This document shows positions 41,804-50,121 of a stretch of DNA of 64,000 nt, piece after piece; the stretch's first letter is position 1; each line of letters begins with the position of its first letter. A program made the translations under genes and the position numbers. Source of the DNA: CAIYQJ01 sp963717255 (GTDB taxonomy: Bacteria > Chloroflexota > Limnocylindria > Limnocylindrales > CSP1-4); the NCBI GenBank assembly GCA_963717255.1, contig CAVQVT010000003.1, forward strand, positions 62,001-126,000, given 5' to 3'. The notes under the pieces are model-generated. The model was not told the DNA's origin and searched no databases. It saw nothing but the letters and a program-made list of their open reading frames with translations.

Positions 41804-43519
41804 ATGACACCCAGAACCGCCAGGACCGCCGGCCCGAAGGCCGATGCCGCGGTCGCCGCCACGGCCGGCGCCGCGGGCCGCCCCTCGCCCATCGCCCTCC
41901 AGGCGAAGCTCGCGGACCGCGACGGGTTCGTCGCGATGGTGGAGCTGGTCCCGTGGCGCGGCGTCCTCGACGACCCCGGCGGCAGGCGCGCGCGCACGAT
42001 GGCGGATGCGCTCGCGACCGACCCGCGGGTGGACGCGCTCTCCGTGACGGACAACGCCGGCGGCCACCCGATGGCGAGCCCGGAGACCCTGGGCCGCGAG
42101 CTGCTCGCGGCGGGCAGCGAGGTGATCGTCCACGTCGCGTGCCGCGACCGGAACCGCAACGAGATCGCCAGCCTCGGCTGGCGCCTCGCATCTGCCGGGT
42201 TCCGCAACGTCCTCTGCCTCTCGGGCGACTACCCGGTCGAGGGATACGCCGGCCTGGCGCGCCCCGTCTTCGACATCGACTCCGTGGCACTCCTCGCGAT
42301 GTACTCGGACCTCGCCGCCGGGCGCTGGCCGGGCGAAGGCGCGAAGGGCGGGCACGGCGCCGCGGAGGCGCCGTCCCGGCCGCAGTTCTACCTCGGGGCG
42401 GTGGTGAACAACCACAAGCTCCTCGAGGCCGAGGTGATGACCCAGTACTACAAGCTCGCGATGAAGGCGCGGGCGGGTGCGGGGTTCATCATCAGCCAGG
42501 TCGGGTATGACGCCCGGAAGGACGACGAGCTCCTGAAGTGGATGCGCCACGCCGGGATCGACCTTCCCGTGATCGCTAACGCCTACCTGCTCACGCGCGG
42601 CGCGGCACGGGCCTTCCATTCCGGCCGGATCCCCGGCTGCACCGTGACGGACGAGCTCCTCGCCGTCGTGGAACGCGAAGGCGCCTCGCCGGACAAGGGC
42701 AAGGCGTACTTCATCCAGCTGGCGGCGAAGCAGGCCGCGATCGCGAAGGGGCTCGGCTACCGGGGGATCTACATCGGCGGCGCGATGAGCCACGAGGACG
42801 TCACGCGGATCCTGGACACGGCGGCCTCGTACGGCGCGGACGACTGGCGGGCCTTCGCGCGCGAGATCCAGTACGCGATCCCGCGCGAGTTCCACTTCTT
42901 CGAGAAGGACCGCGCCACGGGGCTCTCGTCGGAGACCATCTCGCGCTCCTACCTGAAGTCGATGAAGCGCGCGGCGCGGCCGCCGCACGTCCTCAGGTCC
43001 CCGGTGGCCTACACGGTCAACCGGATGGTCCATGCGACGGTCTTCGAGCCGGGCTCTCCGGGGTTCGAGCTGGCGGGCCGGATGCACGAGCGGGCCGAGA
43101 GCCTTCACCTCGGGAAGGCGTTGCACGTCTTCGAGCAGGCGGTGAAGGCGCCCCTGTACGACTGCCGTGACTGCGGCGACTGCTCGCTGCCGGACATCGC
43201 CTACCTCTGCCCGGAGAGCCAGTGCGTGAAGAACCAGCGCAACGGGCCGTGCGGCGGCACCAACCTGGGCGAGTGCGAGGTCCCGGGCAAGCAGTGCATC
43301 TGGGTGCGCGCGTACGATCGCCTGCGGGCGTGGGGCGAGGCCGACACGATGCTCGACCGGCCGCCCGCCCTGACCGACAACGCCCTCCGGCGCACGAGCG
43401 CCTGGGCGAACGCGTTCACCGGGCGCGACCACATCGGCAAGAGGATCGCCGCGGAGCAGGCGGCGCTGAGCGAGGCGGACGGCCCCGAGGGCGACGCCGC
43501 GGAGGGACGGGCGGGATGA
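41804..43519 (+). CDS. methylenetetrahydrofolate reductase fused to MetV-type Fe-S tail
   Basis: A 571-residue fusion. Residues about 30-350 form the MetF barrel that reduces methylene-THF to methyl-THF: Ala-Met-Val-Glu-Leu-Val-Pro-Trp near the start, Ser-Val-Thr-Asp-Asn-Ala-Gly-Gly, His-Val-Ala-Cys-Arg-Asp-Arg-Asn, Gln-Val-Gly-Tyr-Asp-Ala-Arg-Lys. The tail at about 450-505 is MetV-like and Cys-rich (Cys-Arg-Asp-Cys-Gly-Asp-Cys, then Cys-Pro, Cys-Val-Lys-Asn, Gly-Pro-Cys-Gly-Gly), suited to iron-sulfur clusters for electron input, as in acetogenic MetFV. Here both are one polypeptide. Its stop overlaps the start of the methyltransferase (ATGA). Confidence 0.9.
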   Translation: MTPRTARTAGPKADAAVAATAGAAGRPSPIALQAKLADRDGFVAMVELVPWRGVLDDPGGRRARTMADALATDPRVDALSVTDNAGGHPMASPETLGRELLAAGSEVIVHVACRDRNRNEIASLGWRLASAGFRNVLCLSGDYPVEGYAGLARPVFDIDSVALLAMYSDLAAGRWPGEGAKGGHGAAEAPSRPQFYLGAVVNNHKLLEAEVMTQYYKLAMKARAGAGFIISQVGYDARKDDELLKWMRHAGIDLPVIANAYLLTRGAARAFHSGRIPGCTVTDELLAVVEREGASPDKGKAYFIQLAAKQAAIAKGLGYRGIYIGGAMSHEDVTRILDTAASYGADDWRAFAREIQYAIPREFHFFEKDRATGLSSETISRSYLKSMKRAARPPHVLRSPVAYTVNRMVHATVFEPGSPGFELAGRMHERAESLHLGKALHVFEQAVKAPLYDCRDCGDCSLPDIAYLCPESQCVKNQRNGPCGGTNLGECEVPGKQCIWVRAYDRLRAWGEADTMLDRPPALTDNALRRTSAWANAFTGRDHIGKRIAAEQAALSEADGPEGDAAEGRAG

Positions 43520-44571
43520 TCCTGGCGGACGGACGCAGGTTCACGATCATCGGCGAGAACATCCACGCGACCCGTGTCGTCCAGCGCTCAGGGAAGCGCG
43601 TGGGGACGGCCCCGGGCGGTCGCGACGCGCTCCTCTTCACGGGCCCCGACGGGGCGGAGCGGGCACTCCCGATCCCCGAGGAGATCCGCGAGACGCAGGA
43701 CTTCGCGAACGGCAAGGTGAAGCACGTCCAGGCGGCGATCCGCGCGGCGATGTCCGGCGGGCAGGATGCCGGCGCGGGCGCCGGCTACATCGCGTGGATG
43801 GTGGAGCGGCAGGTCGCCGCCGGCGCCGACTACCTGGACATCAACGTGGACGAGCTCTCCACCCGCGAGGAGGAGCAGCACGCGGCGATGGCCTGGATCG
43901 TCCAGGCGGTCGGCGAGCTGACGCACGCTCCCCTCTCGCTCGACTCGTCCAGCGTCGCGACGCTGCGGGCCGGGATCGGGGCGCTCGTCCCCGGCACCCT
44001 GCCCCCGCTCCTCAACTCCGCCGCGCTCGACCGCCTCGACGTCCTCGACGTCGCCGCCGAGGCCGGCTGTGCCGTCGTTCTCTCGGCCGCGGGCAGTGCC
44101 GACCTGCCGTCGGACGCGGACCAGCGCGTGGCCAACGCGATGCGGATGGTGGAGGCGACCTCTGCCCGCGGGATCCCGCTCGGCCGGATGTACATCGACT
44201 CGATCGTCCTGCCCGTCGCCGTCTCGATGGACGGGAAGTCGGGCGCCCACTTCCTCGAGTCCGCCGGGCGCCTCCGCTCCGAGCTGGGACCCGAGGTCCG
44301 GCTCACGGGCGGGCTGTCGAATGTCTCGTTCGGCATGCCGGAGCGCAAGCTCGTGAACGACGTCTTCCTCGACCTCGCCCTCGCGGCAGGCGTGGACAGC
44401 GGCATCATCGACCCGATCGCGAACGACCCCGACCGCGTCCTCGCGATGGACCGCGACAGCCGCCCGTACCGGCTCGCCGCGGACGCGCTGACCGGCGAGG
44501 ACCCGTTCTGCATGGCGTACCTCACCGCCTACCGGGCGGGCGAGCTGGGCACCGCGGCCTCCGGGGCCTGA
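43516..44571 (+). CDS. pterin-binding (DHPS-fold) methyltetrahydrofolate:corrinoid methyltransferase
   Basis: A 351-residue protein with the pterin-binding barrel found in AcsE and in the folate domain of MetH. Ile-Ile-Gly-Glu-Asn-Ile-His near residue 11 corresponds to the family start, Gly-Ala-Asp-Tyr-Leu-Asp-Ile-Asn-Val-Asp-Glu (about 109) holds the pterin-contact Asp and Asn, Ser-Leu-Asp-Ser-Ser and Leu-Asn-Ser complete the pterin pocket, and Gly-Leu-Ser-Asn-Val-Ser-Phe-Gly is diagnostic. It should move the methyl group of methyl-THF, made by the preceding enzyme, onto the corrinoid protein encoded next. An insertion near 25-70 compared with AcsE is unusual. Confidence 0.9.
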   Translation: MILADGRRFTIIGENIHATRVVQRSGKRVGTAPGGRDALLFTGPDGAERALPIPEEIRETQDFANGKVKHVQAAIRAAMSGGQDAGAGAGYIAWMVERQVAAGADYLDINVDELSTREEEQHAAMAWIVQAVGELTHAPLSLDSSSVATLRAGIGALVPGTLPPLLNSAALDRLDVLDVAAEAGCAVVLSAAGSADLPSDADQRVANAMRMVEATSARGIPLGRMYIDSIVLPVAVSMDGKSGAHFLESAGRLRSELGPEVRLTGGLSNVSFGMPERKLVNDVFLDLALAAGVDSGIIDPIANDPDRVLAMDRDSRPYRLAADALTGEDPFCMAYLTAYRAGELGTAASGA

Positions 44572-44601
44572 CCGGGACCCGGGGAGGAAGGAGCGACACC
44601 G

Positions 44602-45234
44602 ATGGCGGACCTGCAGGCCCTGACCGCGGCGATCGAGCGCGGCGACCGCAAGACGGCGACCGAGGTCACGCGGGCGGCGATCGACGACGGGATGGACCCC
44701 GCGACGATCCTCGCGGCGATGACCGAGGCCATGGACATCGTGGGCGCCAGGTTCCAGCGCAACGAGATCTACGTCCCCGAGATGCTCATCAGCGCACGAG
44801 CGATGAAGGAGTCCGTCGCCATCCTGGAGCCGCTCCTGGTCGACAGCGGGATCCGGCCGAAGTTCACCGCGGTGATCGGGACGGTGAAGGGCGACCTCCA
44901 CGACATCGGGAAGAACCTCGTCGCGATGATGTGGAAGGGCGCGAACATCGAGGTCGTCGATCTCGGCGCGAACGTGGCGCCGGAGGACTTCGTGGCGAAG
45001 GCGCGCGAGCACGACGCGAAGCTCGTGGGGGTGAGCGCGCTGCTCACCACGACGATGGTCGGCATGAAGGACGTGGTGGACGGCATCCGCGCGGCCGGCC
45101 TGGCCGACTGCCGGGTGATCGTCGGCGGTGCGCCCGTGACGGCCGAGTTCGCCGCGCAGATCGGAGCGGACGGCTACGCGCCGGACGCCGCGAGCGCCGT
45201 CGAGACCGCGAAGAGGCTCGTCGGCGCGGCCTGA
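44602..45234 (+). CDS. corrinoid (cobalamin-binding) protein
   Basis: A 210-residue protein in the MtaC/MtbC/MttC class. Residues 1-85 are the helical cap (Ala-Met-Asp-Ile-Val-Gly-Ala-Arg-Phe, Val-Pro-Glu-Met-Leu-Ile-Ser-Ala-Arg-Ala-Met). The Rossmann part has the base-off motif Asp98-x-His100-x-x-Gly103 (Gly-Asp-Leu-His-Asp-Ile-Gly-Lys), whose His is the lower cobalt ligand, followed by Ser-Ala-Leu-Leu-Thr-Thr and Val-Gly-Gly-Ala-Pro-Val. AAGGAG precedes ATG. It accepts the methyl group from the methyltransferase upstream; the final acceptor or the donor partner is not in the window. Confidence 0.95.
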   Translation: MADLQALTAAIERGDRKTATEVTRAAIDDGMDPATILAAMTEAMDIVGARFQRNEIYVPEMLISARAMKESVAILEPLLVDSGIRPKFTAVIGTVKGDLHDIGKNLVAMMWKGANIEVVDLGANVAPEDFVAKAREHDAKLVGVSALLTTTMVGMKDVVDGIRAAGLADCRVIVGGAPVTAEFAAQIGADGYAPDAASAVETAKRLVGAA

Positions 45235-45258
45235 CGGCGGGTGCGGGGCCGCCCGCCG
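45235..45258. terminator. hairpin after the corrinoid operon
   Basis: CGGCGGG at 45235-45241 pairs with CCCGCCG at 45252-45258 across a ten-base GC-rich loop. It follows the stop of the corrinoid gene and faces the converging gene at 45269. Confidence 0.4.
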
Positions 45259-45268
45259 ATCCGAGCCG

Positions 45269-46078
45269 CTACTGGCCGCTCGCCGACATCACCGTGACGT
45301 CCGTCGCCGTGCCGGCGGACAGGGCCGGCGGTGCGCCGGCGCCGTTCGCACCGGGGTCGCCGCTCGCGAGCGGGCCCCGGCCGCCCTGCACCGCGTCGCC
45401 GTTCTGGCCGGTCACGGTCGCGGGCCGGTCGGTCCGGACGGTGACCTCGGCGCCGACCGTCACGTCCGCGGCGGTGGCGGTGGCTTCCGTGTGGTAGGCC
45501 GTGGATTCGTCGAGCGGGATCTCGATCGTCCGGCCGCTCGCCCCGCCGACCTGGAGCGTGAGCGTGTCCGCCGTGATCGCGGTGACGGTCCCCGTCAGGC
45601 CGCCGAGCGCGGCCCCGAAGCCGCGGTCGCCGAATGCGCCGGGGACGAACGACCCATTCGGGAGCCCGCCGGCGCCGGGGTCGAAGGAGCCGGCTGGGAA
45701 GCCCGCCGCGCCGTTCGCGCCGAGGCCGCGCGTCGCGGCGGCCGAGGACGCCGGCGCCGTCACCCGGCCCACGGCGAAGGCGACGCCGCCGACGGCGACG
45801 ATGAGACCCACGGCGAGGACGATCGTCCCGGCGCCTGCCCGCCCGTTCGACTTCTGGGGCCTCGCCGGCGCGATGCGGGAGACCGCCGGCGCCGGGACGG
45901 GCTCGACGGGCGCCGCGTCGGCGGGCTGGACGGTCGAGGGGAACGGCCCCGGGGCCGCGGCGGGCTGCTGCGCCGGCTGCGCGGCGGTCGCCGGCGCGAG
46001 TGCCGGGGCGGGCGCGGGCGCCGGCGCCCCGGCGCCGTCGGTGGACGGGACCGGACCGGTCCCGGGATCGAACGTCAC
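45269..46078 (-). CDS. membrane-anchored proline/alanine-rich protein, DUF5666-like end
   Basis: A 269-residue protein with a cytoplasmic Pro/Ala-rich head (about 1-80), one membrane helix at about 83-105 and an extracellular part. After a Gly/Phe/Pro linker with repeated Pro-x-Gly-Ser-Phe, the domain near 160-220 (Gly-Thr-Val-Thr-Ala-Ile-Thr-Ala-Asp-Thr-Leu-Thr-Leu, Glu-Ile-Pro-Leu, Thr-Val-Gly-Ala-Glu-Val) looks like the small beta-barrel of DUF5666 proteins. It follows the ABC exporter genes on the same strand after 22 bases, so it is probably the last gene of that operon and an accessory of the exporter. Function unknown. Confidence 0.65.
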   Translation of the reverse strand: MTFDPGTGPVPSTDGAGAPAPAPAPALAPATAAQPAQQPAAAPGPFPSTVQPADAAPVEPVPAPAVSRIAPARPQKSNGRAGAGTIVLAVGLIVAVGGVAFAVGRVTAPASSAAATRGLGANGAAGFPAGSFDPGAGGLPNGSFVPGAFGDRGFGAALGGLTGTVTAITADTLTLQVGGASGRTIEIPLDESTAYHTEATATAADVTVGAEVTVRTDRPATVTGQNGDAVQGGRGPLASGDPGANGAGAPPALSAGTATDVTVMSASGQ

Positions 46079-46100
46079 GTGATGTCCCCTTTCACTGGGC

Positions 46101-47309
46101 TCACTCGTACCGGAGCGCGACGATCGGGTCGAGGCGGGCCGCCTGCCGCGCCGGGAGGACGCCGAAGACGACGCCCACCGCGAGGCTGAAGAGCACGGCT
46201 GCCACGATCGTGAGCGGGCTGAACGAGACCGCCCAGCCCGCGAACGTGGAGATCGCGACGGAGACGAGGAGACCGGCCACGATCCCGATCGCCCCGCCGA
46301 TGAGGGAGATGACGAGCGCCTCGATGAGGAACTGGGCGAGGATGTCCCGCCCGCGCGCGCCGATGGCCTTGCGGATGCCGATCTCGCGGGTCCGCTCGCG
46401 GACCGAGACCAGCATGATGTTCATGATCCCGATGCCGCCCACGAGCAGCGAGATCGACGCGATCCCGCCCAGCAGGAGCGCGAGGGTCGCGCCGACGGAC
46501 GAGAACGTCTCCAGCAGCTGCGCCTGGTCGGAGATGGTGAAGTCCTGGGTCGTGGCCGTCACACCGTGGCGCGTCTGGAGGGTCGCGGCGATGTTCGCCT
46601 TCGCGACGTCGATGCGCGAGGCGTCCGCCACGCTCACGCCGATCGACCGGACCGCCACGCCGCTGCTGAAGTACGCGCGTGCCGTGGTGATCGGGATGAT
46701 CGCCTGGTCGTCCTGGCTGAATGCCCCGCTCGTGCCCTTCGTGGCGAGGACGCCCACCACCTCGAAGGGGACGCCCGCGATGGTGATCGTCCGGCCGACC
46801 GCGTCGCCCTCGATCCCGAGGTCGCTCGCGGTGGTCGCGCCGAGGACGACGACCCGGAGCGCGTTGTCCAGGCTGGCCTGGTTGAAGAAGCTGCCCTGGG
46901 CGATGTCGTAGGCGCGGACGGTGGGGTAGGCGGGTGTCGTGCCCAGCACCGTAGTCGTCGTGTTCTCCTCGCCGCTCACGAGGAAGCCCTGCGTCGAGAC
47001 CTCGGGCTCCACCGCCGCGATGTCCGCGATCGCCGCGATCGCTGTCGCATCGTCCTCGGTGAGGGTGGTGGCGGAGCCGGCCGCGCCGCGCGTGAAGCCC
47101 GTCGTGGTGCTGCCGGGCGTCACGGTGAGCAGGTTCGTGCCGAGGCCCTCGAGGCGCGACGTGATCCCGCTCGTCGCGCCCTGGCCCACGCCGACGAGCG
47201 CGACGACCGAGGCGACGCCGATGATGACGCCGAGCATCGTGAGGAACGTGCGCAGGCGGCTCGTCCGGAGACGGGAGAGCGCGAGCCGGATCATCTCGAA
47301 CGCGGTCAC
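46101..47309 (-). CDS. MacB-type ABC transporter permease
   Basis: From GTG 47309 this encodes 402 residues. The order is helix one (about 20-42, Leu-Thr-Met-Leu-Gly-Val-Ile-Ile-Gly-Val), a 230-residue extracytoplasmic MacB_PCD domain and three C-terminal helices with Gly-Gly-Ile-Gly-Ile-Met-Asn-Ile-Met-Leu-Val-Ser-Val and Glu-Ile-Gly-Ile-Arg-Lys-Ala-Ile-Gly-Ala, the signature of FtsX/MacB permeases. It works as a mechanotransmitter with a separate ATPase and adaptor. The start overlaps the ATPase stop (GTGA). Cargo could be an antimicrobial peptide, lipoprotein or small molecule. Confidence 0.93.
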   Translation of the reverse strand: MTAFEMIRLALSRLRTSRLRTFLTMLGVIIGVASVVALVGVGQGATSGITSRLEGLGTNLLTVTPGSTTTGFTRGAAGSATTLTEDDATAIAAIADIAAVEPEVSTQGFLVSGEENTTTTVLGTTPAYPTVRAYDIAQGSFFNQASLDNALRVVVLGATTASDLGIEGDAVGRTITIAGVPFEVVGVLATKGTSGAFSQDDQAIIPITTARAYFSSGVAVRSIGVSVADASRIDVAKANIAATLQTRHGVTATTQDFTISDQAQLLETFSSVGATLALLLGGIASISLLVGGIGIMNIMLVSVRERTREIGIRKAIGARGRDILAQFLIEALVISLIGGAIGIVAGLLVSVAISTFAGWAVSFSPLTIVAAVLFSLAVGVVFGVLPARQAARLDPIVALRYE

Positions 47310-48007
47310 GCGACGATCCTCCCGTCGCGGACGAGGACCTGCCGGCCCGCATGGGCGGCCACGTCGGCCTCGTGAGTGATGAGCACGATCGTGCGCCCCT
47401 CGGCGTTGAGCTCGTGGAGGATCGAGATGACCTCCTCGCCCGACGCGGTGTCCAGGTTGCCGGTGGGCTCGTCCGCGAGGATGATCGCCGGCTCGGTGAC
47501 CAGCGCCCGGGCGATGGCGACGCGCTGCTGCTGGCCACCTGACAGCTCGGACGGCTCGTGGTCGAGGCGGTCGCCCAGGCCCAGCCGCTCGAGAGGTGCC
47601 TGCGCACGGGCGAGACGCTCCCTCCGGCCGACGCCCTGGTAGAGGAGGGGCGTGGCGACGTTCTCCAGCGCCGAGGTGCGCGGGAGGAGGTTGTAGCTCT
47701 GGAAGACGAAGCCGATCGTCCTGCTCCGCACGCGAGCGAGGCCGTCGTCGTCGAAGTCGGCGACGTCCTGCCCGGCGATGCGGTAGGTCCCCTCGGTCGG
47801 CCGATCGAGGCAGCCGATGATGTTCATGAGCGTCGTCTTGCCCGACCCGGAGTGCCCCAGGATCGCGACGAACTCGCCCTCGTGGACGTCGAGGTCGACG
47901 CCACGGAGGGCCGGCACCTCGACGCGGCCCGTGTCGTACACGCGCGTGACGCCGCGCAGCTCGATGAGAGCCGGCTCCGACGCGTTCGGGGCGACCTCGA
48001 GCGTCAC
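47306..48007 (-). CDS. MacB-type ABC transporter ATPase
   Basis: A 233-residue ATPase. Walker A Gly-His-Ser-Gly-Ser-Gly-Lys-Thr-Thr-Leu is at residues 51-60, the Q-loop Phe-Gln-Ser-Tyr-Asn-Leu-Leu-Pro-Arg follows, the signature Leu-Ser-Gly-Gly-Gln-Gln-Gln-Arg-Val is near 152 and Walker B is Ile-Ile-Leu-Ala-Asp-Glu-Pro-Thr-Gly-Asn-Leu-Asp, the LolD/MacB form. It drives the permease encoded next. GTG start overlaps the HlyD stop, and its own stop overlaps the permease start, so adaptor, ATPase and permease are one operon. Confidence 0.95.
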   Translation of the reverse strand: MTLEVAPNASEPALIELRGVTRVYDTGRVEVPALRGVDLDVHEGEFVAILGHSGSGKTTLMNIIGCLDRPTEGTYRIAGQDVADFDDDGLARVRSRTIGFVFQSYNLLPRTSALENVATPLLYQGVGRRERLARAQAPLERLGLGDRLDHEPSELSGGQQQRVAIARALVTEPAIILADEPTGNLDTASGEEVISILHELNAEGRTIVLITHEADVAAHAGRQVLVRDGRIVA

Positions 48008-49923
48008 GGGGTCGTCCCCCCGCCGCCGTTCTGCGTCTGGATCCGCGGCGGCTGGAAGTCGCCGCCGGCGGGCGGCCCACCGAGATCGATCCCGCCGCCG
48101 CCGAAGATGCTGCTGCCTCGCCCCGAGGAGGTCGTGGAGTTCGTCTCGGAGACCGTCCCCGTGACGACCGTCTCCCCGCCGGACAGGCCGCCCTGGATCT
48201 CCGCCATCGATGTCGTGACGAGACCGACGGTCACCGGGACGAAGGTGATGTTCCCGGCCGCGTCCATGACGCGGACCTGGTAGCCGGTCGCCGCGGTCCC
48301 GATGAGCGCCTGGGTGGGCACGGCGACGACATCCGCGGCCTGGGCGATGATGATCGCGACGCTCGCGGTCATCCCGATCTTGACCCCGGCCGGCTCCTCG
48401 TCGAGCGCGACGGTCACCGGGTAGGTGACGACACTGCTGGTCCCGCCGGAGACGGGCGTGGCGCCGATGACGGTCACCGTCCCGGGGGTGGTGGAGCCGA
48501 CCGCGGTGACCGTGACGTCCGCGGCTTGCCCCAGCGCGATCTTCGCGAGCGAGGACTCGGAGAAGTCAGCGGTCACCTCGTATGGCCCGACGTCGAGGAC
48601 GATCGCGCTCCCGGACGGCGCCGTCAGGCCCGGCACGACGTTCACGGTGACGACGGTGCCGTCCACGGGCGCGTGGATGGTGGCGCGCGCGACCATCAGC
48701 TTCGACTCCGCCACCGCGGCCTTCGCGTTCGTGACCGTGACGATGTCCGACGCGATCGTCGCCTCGACCGGCGTGGTCGTGGACGTGTAGCTCGCGAGCG
48801 CGTTCCGGAGCTGGAGGCCCGCCTGCGATGCCGACTGTGCGGACTGCTGGCTCGCGGCGGACACGCGCTGCTGCGTGCTCTTGAGGTTCAGCTCCGCGTC
48901 GCGGACCTTCTGTTGCGCGGCGGCGATGGCCGTCGTGTTCGGTGCCGTGCTCGACGCGTAGTCACGGTTCGCCTTGTCGAGTGCCGCCTTCGCGTTCGCG
49001 ACGACGTTCGCGGCCTGCTCATCGGCCCTCGTGGCGTTCGTCTTCGCGTCGTCGAGGCTCGTTTGCGCGTTCGCAGCCGCCTTGTTCGCGGCGTCGAGCG
49101 CCGCCCTGTCAGCAGCCACCTGGGAGTCGGCGGCGCCCATCGCCTCGTCGTTCACGAGCTTCTGGCTCGCCTGGGCGACCGCGAGGCCGGCGTCCTGGAG
49201 AGCCTTCTCGGCGCGGGCGATCGACTTCGCGCCCGACGCCTTCGTGTCGGCCTGGCCCTGGACCGCCTGGTCGTAGGCTCGCTGGGCGGAGTCGACCTGG
49301 TCCTGGGCCGCGGCCACCGTGGCCGACGACGGCCCGCCCTGGGCTTCCGCGAGCGCGGCCTTCGCGTCCGCCAGCTGGTTCTTCGCGGTCTCCAGCGAGA
49401 TCGCGTTGGACCCGGATGTCTGCGCGGCGCTGGCGTTCGCGTTCGAGACGGAGAGCTGCGCCGAGGTGACGGCGTTCCGCGCCGAGGCGATCTGGGCGTC
49501 GGTCGCACCCTTCGTGTCGATCTTCAGCCTCGCCTCCGCCGCCTTCAGCGACGCCTGGTCCGCGGCGAGCTGGAGCTTCGCTTCCGTCGCGTCCGCGGTG
49601 GCGAGCACGTCGCCCGCCTTCACCACCTGGCCGACCGTGGCGTCCACGGTCTCGACCGGCCACGCGACCGTCGAGGCGCCGGCCCCGGTGCCGCTCGACG
49701 TGGAGTCGGCCAGCGAGGGCGCCTCGCCGAAGGCGAGCGCGTACGCGGCATGCGGGGCGATGGAGCCGGAGCCGACGACCTCGTTCGTCACGTCCGTGAC
49801 GGTCGCCGCGGAGGTCAGGTACTGGGTGTCCGAGCGGCCGAGATCCGGTCCGACGACGACGAACCCGACGGCCCCGACGCCGACGACGATGAGTGCGACC
49901 GCAGCCGCGACCCGCCACTTCAT
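48004..49923 (-). CDS. HlyD/MacA-type adaptor with very long coiled coil
   Basis: A 639-residue adaptor, much longer than usual MacA (about 370). A single membrane anchor is at about 5-27, then the first lipoyl half (Trp-Pro-Val-Glu-Thr-Val-Asp-Ala-Thr-Val-Gly-Gln-Val-Val-Lys-Ala-Gly-Asp). About 280 residues (115-395) are Ala, Asp, Gln and Lys-rich heptads broken once in the middle, a long helical hairpin. The second lipoyl half (Ile-His-Ala-Pro-Val-Asp-Gly-Thr-Val) and beta-barrel domains follow, ending in a Gly-rich tail. It should bridge the MacB-type permease to the outside or to a thick envelope. Confidence 0.88.
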   Translation of the reverse strand: MKWRVAAAVALIVVGVGAVGFVVVGPDLGRSDTQYLTSAATVTDVTNEVVGSGSIAPHAAYALAFGEAPSLADSTSSGTGAGASTVAWPVETVDATVGQVVKAGDVLATADATEAKLQLAADQASLKAAEARLKIDTKGATDAQIASARNAVTSAQLSVSNANASAAQTSGSNAISLETAKNQLADAKAALAEAQGGPSSATVAAAQDQVDSAQRAYDQAVQGQADTKASGAKSIARAEKALQDAGLAVAQASQKLVNDEAMGAADSQVAADRAALDAANKAAANAQTSLDDAKTNATRADEQAANVVANAKAALDKANRDYASSTAPNTTAIAAAQQKVRDAELNLKSTQQRVSAASQQSAQSASQAGLQLRNALASYTSTTTPVEATIASDIVTVTNAKAAVAESKLMVARATIHAPVDGTVVTVNVVPGLTAPSGSAIVLDVGPYEVTADFSESSLAKIALGQAADVTVTAVGSTTPGTVTVIGATPVSGGTSSVVTYPVTVALDEEPAGVKIGMTASVAIIIAQAADVVAVPTQALIGTAATGYQVRVMDAAGNITFVPVTVGLVTTSMAEIQGGLSGGETVVTGTVSETNSTTSSGRGSSIFGGGGIDLGGPPAGGDFQPPRIQTQNGGGGTTP

Positions 49924-50076
49924 GGGTGACCTCTCCGTGCACGCCCGGCTGCCCTCGCGCGCACGACCCGCTCACCCCGCGCGCGGCGCCGACAGTCATC
50001 CTCGACGTCGCGGCTGAAAGGAACATGAATCGGAGCCCGTGCCGAACGGCCCGCCCAGGGTCCGAGGGTGGCCCGG

Positions 50077-50119
50077 CGCGGTCCGGCGGCCCCGGCTGCC
50101 ACGGGGCCGCCGGACCGCG
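50077..50119. terminator. strong hairpin downstream of DUF1638 gene
   Basis: An 18-base arm at 50077-50094 pairs perfectly with 50102-50119 across a seven-base loop. It lies three bases after the DUF1638 stop (minus strand) and would end that transcript before the HlyD operon. The rest of the 198-base gap shows nothing clear. Confidence 0.65.
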
Positions 50120-50121
50120 GA

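Noticed and set aside
39220..42207. A 995-codon minus-strand frame opposite the glycosyltransferase and RACo-like genes.
   Set aside because: Low-complexity Arg/Pro/Ala composition and full overlap with well-supported genes on the plus strand.
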